Shown here one piece after another: positions 14,081 to 15,142 of a stretch of 15,142 nt of DNA. Source of the DNA: JBMTVT01 sp049451635 (GTDB lineage Bacteria > Bacteroidota > Bacteroidia > Flavobacteriales > Flavobacteriaceae); contig JBMTVT010000052.1 in assembly GCA_049451635.1 (NCBI GenBank), positions 1 to 15,142 of the forward strand. Reading direction: 5' to 3'. The notes under the pieces were generated by a model. It was not told the origin of the DNA. It did not search any database and saw only the letters and a program-made list of their open reading frames with translations. A program made the position numbers and the translations under genes. Positions within the stretch are counted from its first letter, which is position 1. Each line of letters starts with the position of its first letter.

Positions 14081-15127
14081 ATGATAGAAGATAAAAATCA
14101 ACAACGAACCCAACTAAGTGATTTGGGAGAGTTTGGGCTTATTGACCATTTAACAAAAAATTTTAAAACAAAGCTAGCATCAACTATTAAAGCAATTGGG
14201 GACGATGCTGCCGTTTTGGAATTTAAAAAAAAGAATATTGTAGTTACTACAGATTTACTTGTTGAAGGGGTTCATTTTGATTTAAGTTATATGCCTTTGA
14301 AGCATTTGGGATACAAGGCAGTTATTGTAAATTTATCTGATGTGTATGCCATGAATGCCCTTGCAACACAGATTACGGTTTCTATAGCAGTATCCAATAG
14401 ATTTCCATTAGAAGCTTTGGAAGCGTTATATGCTGGCATTGAAACCGCAGCTAACATATATAACATTGATGTTGTTGGTGGTGATACCACATCTTCAAAT
14501 ACGGGGTTGTTAATTTCTGTGACTGCCATTGGGGAGGTTGATAACAAAAGCGTTGTTTACAGAAATGGTGCAAAACCTAATGATTTACTTGTTGTAAGTG
14601 GCGATTTGGGTGCCGCTTATATGGGGTTGCAAATACTTGAACGCGAAAAAGAAGTATTTAAGGTAAACCCCAATAATCAACCAGACTTAGAGCCATACAC
14701 CTATATTATTGAAAGACAGTTAAAACCTGAAGCGCGCAAAGACATAGTAAAATTATTGAGTGATCTAGGTGTTAAACCAACCTCTATGATTGATATTAGC
14801 GATGGGTTGTCATCAGAAATAATTCATTTATGTAAGCAAAGCCATGTTGGTTGCGATATACATGAAAGTAAAATTCCACTAGATCCTCAAGTTATTTCTG
14901 TTTGTGAAGAATTTAATATTGATAGTACAACAGTAGCTTTGAATGGAGGTGAAGATTATGAATTACTATTTACAATTTCGCAAGCAGATTATCTAAAAAT
15001 CAAGGCAAACCCTAATTTAAGTATTATTGGATATATAAAGGAAGAAAAAGAAGGTTTACATTTAGTTACAAGGGCTGAAACAAAAATTCCAATAAAAGCC
15101 CAAGGCTGGAAAAATTTTAATGGTTAA
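14081..15127 (+). CDS. thiL: Thiamine-monophosphate kinase
   Basis: A 348-residue cytoplasmic kinase that phosphorylates thiamine monophosphate to thiamine pyrophosphate, the last step of cofactor synthesis. It belongs to the AIR synthase/PurM-like ATP-binding fold. Motifs seen are IGDDAA (39-44), the TDLLVEGVHF block (57-66), GGDT (133-136), DISDGL (238-243) and GGEDYELL (289-296), with acidic residues expected to hold magnesium and nucleotide. Start MIEDKN fits close relatives by recall. Length is normal for ThiL, and the gene is complete with a stop 15 bases before the window end. It is the only plus-strand gene, divergent from the choice-of-anchor B gene with 83 bases between. There is no obvious functional tie to its neighbours. 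Confidence 0.96.
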   Translation: MIEDKNQQRTQLSDLGEFGLIDHLTKNFKTKLASTIKAIGDDAAVLEFKKKNIVVTTDLLVEGVHFDLSYMPLKHLGYKAVIVNLSDVYAMNALATQITVSIAVSNRFPLEALEALYAGIETAANIYNIDVVGGDTTSSNTGLLISVTAIGEVDNKSVVYRNGAKPNDLLVVSGDLGAAYMGLQILEREKEVFKVNPNNQPDLEPYTYIIERQLKPEARKDIVKLLSDLGVKPTSMIDISDGLSSEIIHLCKQSHVGCDIHESKIPLDPQVISVCEEFNIDSTTVALNGGEDYELLFTISQADYLKIKANPNLSIIGYIKEEKEGLHLVTRAETKIPIKAQGWKNFNG

Positions 15128-15142
15128 AAACCAGTAAATTAT

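Overview
The window looks like chromosome from a member of the Flavobacteriaceae (Bacteroidota). It is AT-rich, the -7 promoter elements follow the TAnnTTTG pattern of that phylum, Shine-Dalgarno sequences are weak or absent, lipoproteins are abundant, and the gene complement (SUF operon with DUF59 and DUF2480, M43 protease, choice-of-anchor B protein, ThiL) is typical of the family. Coding density is high and no gene-free stretch exceeds about 160 bases. I see no tRNA, rRNA, CRISPR array, insertion sequence or attachment site.

Right part, 9333-14076: four minus-strand genes only 6-11 bases apart, all with lipobox signal peptides. In transcription order they are a choice-of-anchor B protein with thrombospondin type-3 repeats, a seven-repeat beta-propeller lipoprotein, an MbnP-like protein, and a di-heme MauG/MbnH/cytochrome c peroxidase-like protein. 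The MbnP + di-heme pairing recalls methanotroph copper systems in which the di-heme enzyme oxidises a tryptophan of its MbnP partner. Linked to two propeller lipoproteins, this is the most promising little-described system here. It diverges from thiL (plus strand, 14081-15127); the two candidate -7 elements form an inverted repeat only 6 bases apart.

Centre and left, 92-9291: the SUF iron-sulfur cluster assembly locus on the minus strand, in the order sufA, sufB, a small NlpE-like lipoprotein, sufC, sufD, a structured intergenic element, sufS, an M43 protease pseudogene, a META-domain lipoprotein, sufE, a DUF59 (SufT/MIP18-type) gene and a DUF2480 gene. A good promoter precedes sufA. The locus appears to be split by the protease and META genes: a rho-independent terminator lies between them, and sufE has its own embedded promoter, which indicates that sufE is read from a GTG downstream of the longest-ORF start.

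Functionally, SufS and SufE mobilise cysteine sulfur, SufBCD is the scaffold and ATPase, SufA is an A-type carrier, and DUF59 is a maturation factor. DUF2480 has no known role but carries three suggestive cysteines. The protease is broken by two frame disruptions although its zinc-binding catalytic region is intact.
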